DNA of 64,000 nt from Bifidobacterium polysaccharolyticum (GTDB lineage: Bacteria; Actinomycetota; Actinomycetes; Actinomycetales; Bifidobacteriaceae). Numbering within the stretch: position 1 is the first letter of the stretch; each line of letters starts with the position of its first letter. The notes under the pieces were generated by a model. The model was not told the origin of the DNA. It ran no database searches and was given only the letters and a program-made list of their open reading frames with translations. Location: contig NZ_JACFQG010000002.1 of assembly GCF_016101585.1 (NCBI RefSeq), positions 186,001 through 250,000 of the forward strand. The letters are read 5' to 3'. Below are positions 56,642-64,000 of the stretch, one piece after another. A program made the translations under genes and the position numbers.

Positions 56642-57607
56642 TCAGTACATCAGCGTGGACAAACGGCGACGGGCCTTGGCCAGCCGAGGATCAGTCGGTT
56701 CGGGAATAACAAAGTACTCCAGCAGGCGGCGGCGGATGGGATCGGTCTGATCCCGGTGCCCGGCCAGAAAGTCCAGCAGGCGATCGAAAGCATCCTGAAT
56801 CTGGCCGCCGATCATGTCCACATCGGCCACATCCAACTGGGCCTGCAGGTCGTCAGGAGCATCGGCAGCAGCCTGACGGACCTTACGAACATCGGCCTGG
56901 GCTGACCGGGCCATCAGCAGGCACTTGGCCTGTTCACGCTTGGCCAGGTCGTCGGTCGAGTCGGCCTGAACCAGCTGGCCATAAGCTTCGGCCGCAGCTG
57001 CATAGTCGCCCTCTTGAGCCAGCCGGTGGGCCTCCTGATGAGCAGGAGGAATGGCATCAGCCGCTACCTGGCCAGCTTGCTCGTCCTGCCCCTGATCGTT
57101 GGTCTCCTGATAGGGCGCGCTGCCGGTGATGCCGGCCTTCTGCGCCATCTGGACCACCTGTGGGATGAGCTGATCGGTGATCTGGTTCATCTCCTCATCG
57201 GTGGGCAGACCTTGCAGAATGGGCATGGGCCTGCCGGCCAACAGGGCAAAGAGGGCCGGGGCACCCTGCACCTGGAAGGTCTGGGCAATCTGCGGATTGG
57301 TCGCGATGTCGATGCGGGAGAGCTGAATGCGCCCCTCTTGGGCATTAACGGCCTCAGCCAGGCGTGTGGCCAGGGGGAAGAGACGGTCGTCGGTGGGTAC
57401 CCAGAGCAGGACCAGAATGGGAAAGGTGGTCGAGGTCTGGACCATGGCCTGGAAACTGGCCTCCGTGGTATCGATCACGTAGCCGCCTGCAGCGGGCGCC
57501 CCTCCCTGCTGTCCTGGCTCGGCATCAACCTGGTGCTTAAGCGCGCCCAGGTCGACCGCTCCCGCCAGCGAGACGCCCGGCTGCCCCTGCCCGTTCTTGT
57601 TCGCCAT
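56642..57607 (-). CDS. Thioredoxin-like TPR protein (YbbN/CnoX type), no CxxC
   Basis: The 321-residue protein has a thioredoxin fold at about residues 42-155 (TTFPILVLLWVPTDDRLFPLATRLAE, AQTFQVQGAPALFALLAGRP) and TPR-like helices at about 190-320 (AHRLAQEGDYAAAAEAYGQLVQAD, FDRLLDFLAGHRDQ). The usual CxxC is replaced by VPTD, so it cannot do dithiol exchange. E. coli YbbN (CnoX) has the same layout and works as a chaperedoxin for GroEL and DnaK clients; a holdase or scaffold role here is inferred from that. It stands between convergent neighbours. Confidence 0.88.
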   Translation of the reverse strand: MANKNGQGQPGVSLAGAVDLGALKHQVDAEPGQQGGAPAAGGYVIDTTEASFQAMVQTSTTFPILVLLWVPTDDRLFPLATRLAEAVNAQEGRIQLSRIDIATNPQIAQTFQVQGAPALFALLAGRPMPILQGLPTDEEMNQITDQLIPQVVQMAQKAGITGSAPYQETNDQGQDEQAGQVAADAIPPAHQEAHRLAQEGDYAAAAEAYGQLVQADSTDDLAKREQAKCLLMARSAQADVRKVRQAAADAPDDLQAQLDVADVDMIGGQIQDAFDRLLDFLAGHRDQTDPIRRRLLEYFVIPEPTDPRLAKARRRLSTLMY

Positions 57608-57724
57608 GTCAGTCCTCCTTAACCTGGCGGACGCCGACTGCAGCTTCGGTCCGCCCTCGAATGCAAACTCCTGGAAGCCAATCTAGTCCAAGGCCCGGGC
57701 GTTCACCCAGCGCAATCCCGCCGT

Positions 57725-58756
57725 TCAGACCGCTTCCACCTTGATGGGTTCACGCTCGGCGCCCACGGCCCTGATGGGCTCGTGCGAGTCCGCCGACGGC
57801 ACGTAGAGGGCAATCACGTTGACATAGGTGACCTTCATAGTACTGGTGGGCTTGCCCTGTCCAAAGAGGGCCTTCTCAGCATCCGATGCGGGCGAGGACT
57901 CCCGGCCCTCACCCGCCTGCCTGGTCCATACCGAATCAATCCGGGCCACGACCAGGTCGCCCCCATCGGAAGAGTGCATGACCCGCAACTGCCCCTGTGC
58001 CGGGGTAAAAGTCTGCGACTGGCTGCCCTTGTTGGCTTCAATTCCCTGCTGGACCACCTGAGTCAGCGTGCCCAGGGAGTTGCGGAAGTCATCCTGGGCG
58101 AACTCCTTGGCATACTTGCTGCTCTGGGGGTTCTGCAGGAGGTCGGCATAGCGGCGCACGGCCTCCACAGGCGTAGCCTTGAGACCCTGATCGTCGCCCT
58201 GCCCCATCCTGGCGCCGATGGTGGCTACCGGAAACTTGGGCAGCTGGGCTCCTTGGAAGAGCCTTGCCACACCCCAGAGCTTATAGTTCTCATGGGCGGA
58301 CTCCTGATCCAGAACCAAGAGGCGCTTGGACTGCTGATCCTGCGTGGTGGTGGTAATCGAGAAGACTGAGCGCGGCCAGCCCGGATCGCCGGGAATGACC
58401 GTCTGGGCGATGGTGGTAGGGATAGCCGTCTTGGGATCCAGCTGCCCGGTGGCCTTGGCTATGGTCAGCTCGCTGGTACGGATCTCCAGCTGGGGTCCGC
58501 TGACTCGCCGGTCCAGCCCGGTTGGGTCCCTGGCCTCGTTGGCCTGGTCCAGAACAGCCCCGATGCTCTTGCGGATGCGGGCCTCCTGGGCCGGGGTCAG
58601 GTTGGGTGCGGGAGCAGTGGTTGCAGTGCTCTGAGGCTCGGTCCGGCGAGCCTGGGGAACCTGCCCCTCGCAGGCGGACAGACCTGGCAAAAGGGCCAGG
58701 GACAAGGCCAGCGCCGCTGCAACCCCTACCCTGTTCATCGGTTTGTTCATACTCAT
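57725..58756 (-). CDS. Predicted lipoprotein of unknown function
   Basis: A 343-residue secreted lipoprotein: positively charged start, hydrophobic stretch and lipobox LSAC with Cys29. A Pro/Thr/Ala-rich linker follows, and then a globular part without a family I recognise (TPAQEARIRKSIGAVLDQANEA; IDSVWTRQAGEG). It likely sits on the outer face of the membrane. Its start overlaps the stop of the membrane protein gene upstream as ATGA, so the two probably act together. Confidence 0.8.
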   Translation of the reverse strand: MSMNKPMNRVGVAAALALSLALLPGLSACEGQVPQARRTEPQSTATTAPAPNLTPAQEARIRKSIGAVLDQANEARDPTGLDRRVSGPQLEIRTSELTIAKATGQLDPKTAIPTTIAQTVIPGDPGWPRSVFSITTTTQDQQSKRLLVLDQESAHENYKLWGVARLFQGAQLPKFPVATIGARMGQGDDQGLKATPVEAVRRYADLLQNPQSSKYAKEFAQDDFRNSLGTLTQVVQQGIEANKGSQSQTFTPAQGQLRVMHSSDGGDLVVARIDSVWTRQAGEGRESSPASDAEKALFGQGKPTSTMKVTYVNVIALYVPSADSHEPIRAVGAEREPIKVEAV

Positions 58757-59832
58757 TGGCGCTCCTCCTCCCCCTCGTGGGCAAGTCTGGCCAGGTAGGA
58801 GGCCATCTCCTGGCTGCTGATGACCCTGGTGGCCGACATGTCATCGGCTCCCTGATCACCGCTGACGGTACGGCCGTCGCCATCCCCCTGTTGGTCAGCG
58901 ACCAGGTTCCGATTGCGCGGATCAATCACCACGGGCGGCCTGGGCGGGGGTCCTGGATCCCCCTGCCGCGCCTGTCCGCGAGCGTGACGCAGGCGTCGGC
59001 CTGAAACCGGGCTATGCCGATTTCCGAGACCAGGCAGAATGGCGCTGCCCAGGGCCTGGGCCACACTGACCTCGGGAGTCTCTTCAGCCTCTTGTTCAGG
59101 TTCGGTCTGCTTGCGGCGCTTGACCGGATCCATGGCAAAGACTGTTGCTGAAAGAACCGCCAGCAGGGCCAGCAGCCCGCCGGCAAAATAGAAGGGCATG
59201 GCGAAGTTGGGCAGCCTGTCCCGCTGCCAGAGCATTTCCAGACCCAGGGAATGGGAACCCTGAGGAACCGCCACCAGCAGGACGGCCTGCGGATCGTCGG
59301 TCTTCAGGGACATGGACACGTCGTTGTCGGAGCAGGTGACCTGTTTCCACATATCCGAATCCTGAAAAGCCACGCCCTGATTACTTTTGACGGCCTTGCC
59401 GGGGCTGGTGTCCCTACCGACGGACAAGGTGTGCCAATCATCCAAACCTCGCACACGGGCCACATCTTGCCCGGCCGTCCAGCCAGCTGCATCCTTGGCC
59501 GTGGTCAGGGCCATACAGACGGTAGGCTTGTGTGAATTCTGATCTGCGGACGCGGAGGTTCCATTCGATGTTACATCCACTCGCATGGTCACTTTGCTGT
59601 CCACCAGGGGAAGCACACCTGGATCGGTCACCACATAGGCTGCCTTCGTACGCGCATGCGCATCCACATGAGCCGAAGGCTTCCAGACCGTGGCGTTGAA
59701 AATACCCAGCACAATGGCCGTTACAGCCAGCAGTCCGAAGATGGGGGTGACGATGCCGCGCATGATCGTGCTATGACGCGAAGGCTTTTCAGGCCGCGTC
59801 ATCTCATCTTTTTCCTCGGGTACTCGCTCCAT
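58753..59832 (-). CDS. Predicted membrane protein of unknown function
   Basis: The 359 residues have one membrane helix near the N terminus (IFGLLAVTAIVLGIFNATVW, about 31-50), an extracytoplasmic domain of about 150 residues, a second helix (FYFAGGLLALLAVLSATVF, near 210) and a long charged cytoplasmic tail rich in Arg and Pro. I recognise no enzymatic motif. It is cotranscribed with the lipoprotein gene downstream (ATGA overlap) and divergent from the FKBP gene. Cell-envelope work is only a guess. Confidence 0.78.
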   Translation of the reverse strand: MERVPEEKDEMTRPEKPSRHSTIMRGIVTPIFGLLAVTAIVLGIFNATVWKPSAHVDAHARTKAAYVVTDPGVLPLVDSKVTMRVDVTSNGTSASADQNSHKPTVCMALTTAKDAAGWTAGQDVARVRGLDDWHTLSVGRDTSPGKAVKSNQGVAFQDSDMWKQVTCSDNDVSMSLKTDDPQAVLLVAVPQGSHSLGLEMLWQRDRLPNFAMPFYFAGGLLALLAVLSATVFAMDPVKRRKQTEPEQEAEETPEVSVAQALGSAILPGLGNRHSPVSGRRLRHARGQARQGDPGPPPRPPVVIDPRNRNLVADQQGDGDGRTVSGDQGADDMSATRVISSQEMASYLARLAHEGEEERQ

Positions 59833-59914
59833 ATTATCGACATTCTACCGTCGGCTCCCTATGATCTGGTTCCAAGCACAGGGAAATCACCCATAAGCCC
59901 TAAACTGTTCTTCT

Positions 59915-60850
59915 ATGACCATCATCGCAAGGAAATCAGGCAGCAAGCGTCTGCTGGGCGCCATGACGGCTCTGGCCCTATGTCTTGGGCTGTCAGCCTG
60001 CAGCGGGAAATCTGGCGGGGACGCGCACGCAGGCGACACCATGCAGGGCGTATCAGCCAGTGGCAAACTTGGCAGCAAGCCCGACATCAGCTTCAAGACC
60101 CCCTTCAAGGTCGAGAACCAGGCTCATCAGGTCATCCAGGAGGGCAACGGCGAGGTCATCCGCGACGGGGATCGTGTGTGCACAAGGAGCCTGGCCCTGG
60201 ATGCCAAGACCGGCAAGGTGCTCAACTCCACCTGGGACAAGAGCAGTCCGGAGTGCTCGATCGTCATCAGCAAGAAATCCATTCCGGCATACTATGACAC
60301 CTTCAAGGGCCTCAAGATCAACTCCACCGTGGCCGTGGGCATCGATGAGTCAGGCTCCGGCAGCAGCCAGGCGACCGACTCCTATATCATGGCCCTGACC
60401 TTCGTCTCCCGATCCAAGAACCTGACCCGCGCCCAGGGTCAGAAGGTGACCGATCTGCCCAACGACCTGCCCAAGATCAGCCTGGACGACAAGGGCAAGC
60501 CCTCCCTGGATCTCAACGGATACAAGCCCGAGGCAGGATTGGTCGTCCAGCCCCTGATCAAGGGCAAGGGGGCCAAGGTCGGCCAGCATCAGAGCGTCAG
60601 CGCCAACTACACCGGCTGGCTGGCCTCCAACGGCAAGCAGTTCGACTCCTCCTGGGACCGGGGACAGCCCAGCGATTTCAGCCTGGACCAAGTGGTCAAG
60701 GGCTGGCAGCAGGGTCTGGCCGGCCAGACGGTGGGCTCTCAGGTTCTTCTGGTCATTCCGCCCGACCTGGGCTACGGCAGCCAGAAACAGCAAAGCATCC
60801 CGGCCAATTCAACCCTGATCTTTGTGGTTGACATCCTGGCCGCATACTGA
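59915..60850 (+). CDS. FKBP-type peptidyl-prolyl isomerase lipoprotein
   Basis: FKBPs catalyse cis-trans isomerisation before proline and help folding outside the cell. A lipoprotein signal with lipobox LSAC (Cys29) precedes two domains of which the second is clearly FKBP: VGQHQSVSANYTGWLASNGKQFDSSWDRG, VVKGWQQGLAGQTVGSQVLLVIPPDLGYG and TLIFVVDILAAY. The first half (about 40-190) is FKBP-like but degenerate. No good ribosome site precedes the ATG. It is divergent from the membrane protein gene. Confidence 0.93.
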   Translation: MTIIARKSGSKRLLGAMTALALCLGLSACSGKSGGDAHAGDTMQGVSASGKLGSKPDISFKTPFKVENQAHQVIQEGNGEVIRDGDRVCTRSLALDAKTGKVLNSTWDKSSPECSIVISKKSIPAYYDTFKGLKINSTVAVGIDESGSGSSQATDSYIMALTFVSRSKNLTRAQGQKVTDLPNDLPKISLDDKGKPSLDLNGYKPEAGLVVQPLIKGKGAKVGQHQSVSANYTGWLASNGKQFDSSWDRGQPSDFSLDQVVKGWQQGLAGQTVGSQVLLVIPPDLGYGSQKQQSIPANSTLIFVVDILAAY

Positions 60851-60874
60851 TTCGGCAATCCGCCGAGTCAGACT

Positions 60875-60922
60875 ACAGGGCCCGCACCCATCCAGTCGCA
60901 TTCGGATGGGTGCGGGCCCTGT
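60875..60922. terminator. Bidirectional terminator hairpin
   Basis: A perfect 19-pair inverted repeat with a 10-base loop lies between the convergent ends of the FKBP gene (60850) and the ABC substrate-binding gene (60942). Each arm carries GGGCCCGCACCCATCC or its complement. No clear T tract follows on either strand, yet the place between convergent genes argues for termination in both directions. Confidence 0.7.
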
Positions 60923-60941
60923 CATAAGCCAGACGGCCAGG

Positions 60942-61853
60942 TCAGTCCTTGCCGCCCTCGACCACAATCTCGTCGGGGTTGGCCTCGCTTCCATAGACCG
61001 GCTCCAGGGTCTTGCGGTAGTCCTCATGGAAGAACCGCTCCTGGCCCAGCTTGACCAGCTCTTTGTTGATGTAGTCCAGCAAGGGCTTGTTTCCCTTGCG
61101 CACGGCCGGGGCGATGACAGCCTCATCCCCAAGCTTGGTGATGCCCACCGAGAAGCCCTTGTTGGCCTTGGCCCAGGCCAGCACTTCGGTGTTGTCCGTG
61201 CTCATGGCGTCGCCACGGTGGTCCAGCAGAGCGTTGTAGGCATCGGCGTACTGGTCGTACTTCTGCAGCTTGACTTCCGGGTAGTGCTGCTCGAAGTAGG
61301 GCTCAGCCGTGGTCCCCTTGGCGATGATCAGAGTCTTGCCGTTCAACTCCTTGACATCTTTGATCGGTGCCGAATCCGGGGAGACCACGCCCAGGAAGAC
61401 CTTCATATAAGGCTTGGCGAAGTCCACCTTGCGAGCGCGATCATCGGTGACGGTGAAGTTGGCCAGAACCACGTCCACCTTGTTGCTGGACAGCACATCC
61501 ACACGGGCGGCCGGGTCCACCGAGGTGTATTCGGGCTTGACGCCCAGATCCTTGGCCAGGCGCTCGGCCAGGACCACATCGTAGCCCTGGTTCTTGCCGT
61601 CCTTGTCCACATAGCCGAAGGGGGCCTTGTCAGTGAAGACCGCCACCTTGAGTTTTCCGGACTTGGTAATCTGCTCCGGAGTGCGTGCAGACCCGGATGC
61701 TGCCGAGGAGCCGGAGCTGCTTGCCGAGCCGCTTCCAGCGTCACTGGGGGCGGCCGCCGAAGGGCCGCAGGCCGCCATGGAAGCCATCATCGCGATCGTC
61801 GCCCCCGTGGCCAGCGTCGCCCGTATCAATCGGTTCACTACCCTTGCGGTCAT
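60942..61853 (-). CDS. Amino acid ABC transporter substrate-binding lipoprotein
   Basis: The 303-residue protein has a lipobox MAAC (Cys29), a Ser-rich linker and a periplasmic-binding-protein fold of the polar amino acid class (SBP_bac_3): TDKAPFGYVDKDGKNQGYDVVLAERLAKDLG, LANFTVTDDRARKVDFAKPYM and LNGKTLIIAKGTTAEPYFEQHYP. Such proteins capture glutamate, glutamine, cystine or similar; the substrate is not certain. It is followed on the same strand by no gene and preceded by the ATPase and permeases. Confidence 0.93.
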   Translation of the reverse strand: MTARVVNRLIRATLATGATIAMMASMAACGPSAAAPSDAGSGSASSSGSSAASGSARTPEQITKSGKLKVAVFTDKAPFGYVDKDGKNQGYDVVLAERLAKDLGVKPEYTSVDPAARVDVLSSNKVDVVLANFTVTDDRARKVDFAKPYMKVFLGVVSPDSAPIKDVKELNGKTLIIAKGTTAEPYFEQHYPEVKLQKYDQYADAYNALLDHRGDAMSTDNTEVLAWAKANKGFSVGITKLGDEAVIAPAVRKGNKPLLDYINKELVKLGQERFFHEDYRKTLEPVYGSEANPDEIVVEGGKD

Positions 61854-61938
61854 GATCCCTCTTTCCTCTTATCTTTCCTATGGCCGCCCCTGGAGGCGGT
61901 TCCGGCGAATACCGCCGGACGAATATGTGAAGTCCTCA

Positions 61939-62811
61939 TCAGGACTCCTGATCCTGGTCCTGATCCCGCCTGCGCTCATAGGTGAAGGTGGACAGGAAGC
62001 GTTGCGCCCGGTCACTGGCCGGGTGAGTGAAGAAGGCCTCCGGATCGTCGGACTGCTCAACCAGTGAGCCTCCATCCAGGAGGACGATGTGGTCGGCGAT
62101 GCCCCTGGCGAAAGCCATCTCGTGGGTGACGATCATCATGGTCAGCCCCTGGTCGGCCAGTTCCAGAATGACCTGGAGGACCTCGCGGACCATCTCAGGA
62201 TCCAGAGCAGCCGTCACCTCATCGAAGAGCATGATCTCGGGATGGAGAATGAGTGCCCGGCAGATGGCCACCCTCTGCCGCTGGCCGCCCGAAAGCTGGC
62301 TGGGCCAGGCATCCCGGCGGTCGGCCAGACCTACCCGGTCCAGCAATTCCAGAGCCTCCTGACGTGCCTGGTCCCGCTTGCGCTTCTGGACCAGGACGGG
62401 CGCCAAGGTCACGTTATCCAGAACGGTCCTATTGGGAAAAAGATCGTAGCTCTGGAAGACCATGCCGATCCTGGTGCGCAAGTCAGAGCTGCGACTGCCC
62501 GACATAAGGCCGCCAGGACCTCCGCTGCGGTTGCCCAGGGGGTGGCCGGTCTCCACCACCTGACCGTCCAGAAGGATGCGGCCGCCCTGTATGGGCTCCA
62601 GTCCGGCTATGGTCCGCAGCAGGGTGGACTTGCCTGAGCCTGATGGGCCCAGGACCACAAAGACCTTCCCCTTGGGCACCTGGAATGAGATGTCATTGAG
62701 CACAGGGCTCTGCGCCTGCGGATACTGCTTGACCAGATGCTCCACGGTCAGCACCACCCGTTCCTCCTGGTCATTTTGTGGCTGGTTCGCCCTCGTTTGC
62801 CCCTCAGTCAT
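61939..62811 (-). CDS. Amino acid ABC transporter ATP-binding protein
   Basis: This 290-residue ATPase powers uptake through the two permeases encoded upstream. It has Walker A GPSGSGKSTLLRTIAG, Q-loop VFQSYDLFPNRTVLDNVTLAP, signature LSGGQRQRVAICRAL and Walker B ILHPEIMLFDEVTAALD with the H-loop MMIVTHEMAF. The segment PLGNRSGGPGGLMSGSRSSD (about 92-111), between Walker A and the Q-loop, is a glycine/serine insertion. Its start overlaps the permease stop. Confidence 0.96.
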   Translation of the reverse strand: MTEGQTRANQPQNDQEERVVLTVEHLVKQYPQAQSPVLNDISFQVPKGKVFVVLGPSGSGKSTLLRTIAGLEPIQGGRILLDGQVVETGHPLGNRSGGPGGLMSGSRSSDLRTRIGMVFQSYDLFPNRTVLDNVTLAPVLVQKRKRDQARQEALELLDRVGLADRRDAWPSQLSGGQRQRVAICRALILHPEIMLFDEVTAALDPEMVREVLQVILELADQGLTMMIVTHEMAFARGIADHIVLLDGGSLVEQSDDPEAFFTHPASDRAQRFLSTFTYERRRDQDQDQES

Positions 62812-63478
62812 GGGCCCACCTCTTTTCCAGATGCCGGGCCGCCAGAGACAGGGGCCAGCAGATGAAGAAATACATGAAGAAGATCACCCCGTAGATCCAC
62901 AAGGTTGCTTGAGGATAAGCGAATCGGTTGGCATCGATGATCTGCTGGCCGACCTTGATGACCTCGATGACGCCCAGCAGGGCAGCCAGAGAGGTGGTCT
63001 TGACGATCCTGGTGGCCAGGTTGACACTTGCCGGCAACAGTCGGCGCAGGGCCTGCGGAAGAATGATCCTAGAGAAGGTCTGCCAGGAGCTCAGTCCCAG
63101 CACGTAGGCCGACTCCACCTGTGTGCGGGGAATGGACTCCAGGGCCCCGCGGACCAGGTCGCCCAGCTCGGCCCCGCCCCAGAGCACAAAGACCAGCAGG
63201 CAGGCACCGGTGGCGTCAAGATTCAGGTTCCATGCCCTGGACAGCCCATAGAAGGCGATGAAGAGCAGTGCCAGCTGGGGCATGATGCGGATGAAGTCCA
63301 GATAGACCCTCATCAGGAAGCGAATCAGGGGGTTGCGTAAGGTCATCAGCCATCCGACCACCAACCCCAAGGGCAGGGAAAGCAGAACCGAAACGCCGGC
63401 TATCCAAACGGTCACCCAGAGCCCCTGGAAGAGCCTGGGCATGACCCCTGGCTGGAAGAGCACCTCAACGCCGTGCAT
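62804..63478 (-). CDS. Amino acid ABC transporter permease (second)
   Basis: A polar amino acid permease of 224 residues from ATG 63478 (MHGVEVLFQPGVMPRLFQGLW), with GGAGG seven bases before. It has five or so membrane helices and the EAA loop (GALESIPRTQVESAYVLGLSSWQTFSRIILPQALRRLLP). An in-frame TTG at 63496 is less likely. It overlaps the stop of the permease encoded to the right by 14 bases. Confidence 0.93.
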   Translation of the reverse strand: MHGVEVLFQPGVMPRLFQGLWVTVWIAGVSVLLSLPLGLVVGWLMTLRNPLIRFLMRVYLDFIRIMPQLALLFIAFYGLSRAWNLNLDATGACLLVFVLWGGAELGDLVRGALESIPRTQVESAYVLGLSSWQTFSRIILPQALRRLLPASVNLATRIVKTTSLAALLGVIEVIKVGQQIIDANRFAYPQATLWIYGVIFFMYFFICWPLSLAARHLEKRWAHD

Positions 63479-64000
63479 AGTCGAACCTCCGCTCAAGAAT
63501 TGTTCCGATGACGGAGATGGGCAGCAGTATGACCAGATAGGTGACGATAAGCAGGGTCAACGACTCGTAGGTGTCGTATGAGGTACCCATCAGGTCCTTG
63601 GTGACATACATGACATCAGCCAGGGCGATGGCCGAAACCACCGAGGATTCCTTGATCAGGAAGATGATGTTGGCCACCACGCCCGGTATGGCGCTGCTCA
63701 AGGCCTGGGGCAGCACGATCCTGGACAGGGTCTGGCCTCGGGTGAATCCCAGGACGCGGGCCGACTCGATCTGCACTCGAGGCACCGCCTCCAGTCCCCC
63801 ACGCATGGCTTCGGCCATATAGGAGCCGCCCAGGAAGGCCAGCCCGACGATGGCGCAGGTCTGGGCGCTCCAATTGACCCCGAGCTTGGGCAACCCGAAG
63901 TAGAGGAAGTAGAGCTGAACCAGGAGCGGGGTGTTTCTCGACAGCTCGATGTATATCCTGGCCACCTGTGAGAGCAGAAGGATCCTGAAGACCTCCAGCC
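63465..64000 (-). CDS. Amino acid ABC transporter permease (first), cut by window edge
   Basis: The frame is open through 64000, so the start is missing. The visible part (about 178 residues) has RNTPLLVQLYFLYFGLPKLG and the EAA loop (GGLEAVPRVQIESARVLGFTRGQTLSRIVLPQAL) of the HisM/GlnP permease class. It would pair with the second permease, the ATPase and the binding protein into one importer. The GTG at 63965 is not a likely start, as related proteins begin 40-60 residues earlier. Confidence 0.92.
   Translation of the reverse strand, partial: LEVFRILLLSQVARIYIELSRNTPLLVQLYFLYFGLPKLGVNWSAQTCAIVGLAFLGGSYMAEAMRGGLEAVPRVQIESARVLGFTRGQTLSRIVLPQALSSAIPGVVANIIFLIKESSVVSAIALADVMYVTKDLMGTSYDTYESLTLLIVTYLVILLPISVIGTILERRFDYARR

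Noticed and set aside
60942..64000. A two-component or toxin-antitoxin system near the right edge
   Set aside because: All genes here belong to a standard amino acid ABC importer.

Overview
The window looks like a chromosomal piece of a Bifidobacteriaceae actinomycete, most likely a Bifidobacterium of the bee-gut asteroides/indicum type. The reasons are a GC-rich core, a single-chain type I fatty acid synthase of about 3,100 residues next to its acetyl-CoA carboxylase genes, actinobacterial gene orders (tRNA-Trp-secE-nusG-rplK-rplA; argS-lysA-hom-thrB), a type I-E CRISPR locus with the repeat class common in actinobacteria, and a pyruvate oxidase that suits an oxygen-exposed habitat. The genus is an inference from gene content; no database search was possible.

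Region 1 (1-13.7 kb) is a defence island. A type I-E CRISPR array (36 full repeats, 36 spacers, running off the left edge) lies beyond a complete leftward operon cas3-cse1-cse2-cas7e-cas5e-cas6e-cas1-cas2, with the leader between cas2 and the array. The effector part is visibly AT-rich beside the core genome, while cas1 and cas2 are richer in GC. A roughly 700-base AT-rich non-coding stretch and a zinc-ribbon/DUF4145 gene flank the operon.

Region 2 (14-33 kb) is fatty acid synthesis: acpS, tRNA-Gly, then a leftward set birA-accBC-accD-fas that supplies biotinylated carboxylase, malonyl-CoA and the synthase itself. A divergent pair encodes a multi-pass membrane protein and a PucR-type regulator.

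Region 3 (33-47 kb) is housekeeping: rplA, rplK, nusG, secE, tRNA-Trp, an aminotransferase, proB, obg, rpmA, rplU, a large RNase E/G, dapE and an AEC-family carrier. A Maf-Nudix fusion gene ends the next operon.

Region 4 (47-55 kb) is the argS-lysA-hom-thrB-maf/nudix operon for aspartate-family amino acids, followed by a RidA homologue and a pyruvate oxidase.

Region 5 (55-64 kb) holds tRNA-Arg, an unexplained long inverted repeat, a CYTH protein, a redox-inactive thioredoxin/TPR protein, a lipoprotein/membrane protein pair, an FKBP lipoprotein and a polar amino acid ABC transporter whose last permease is cut by the right edge. The most unusual points are the altered BirA biotin loop with a long insertion, the Maf-Nudix fusion, the basic tail on Cas2, the G9 tract in front of acpS, the DUF4145 gene beside the CRISPR operon and the stem-loop near 55.8 kb. 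I found no clearly new multi-gene system.
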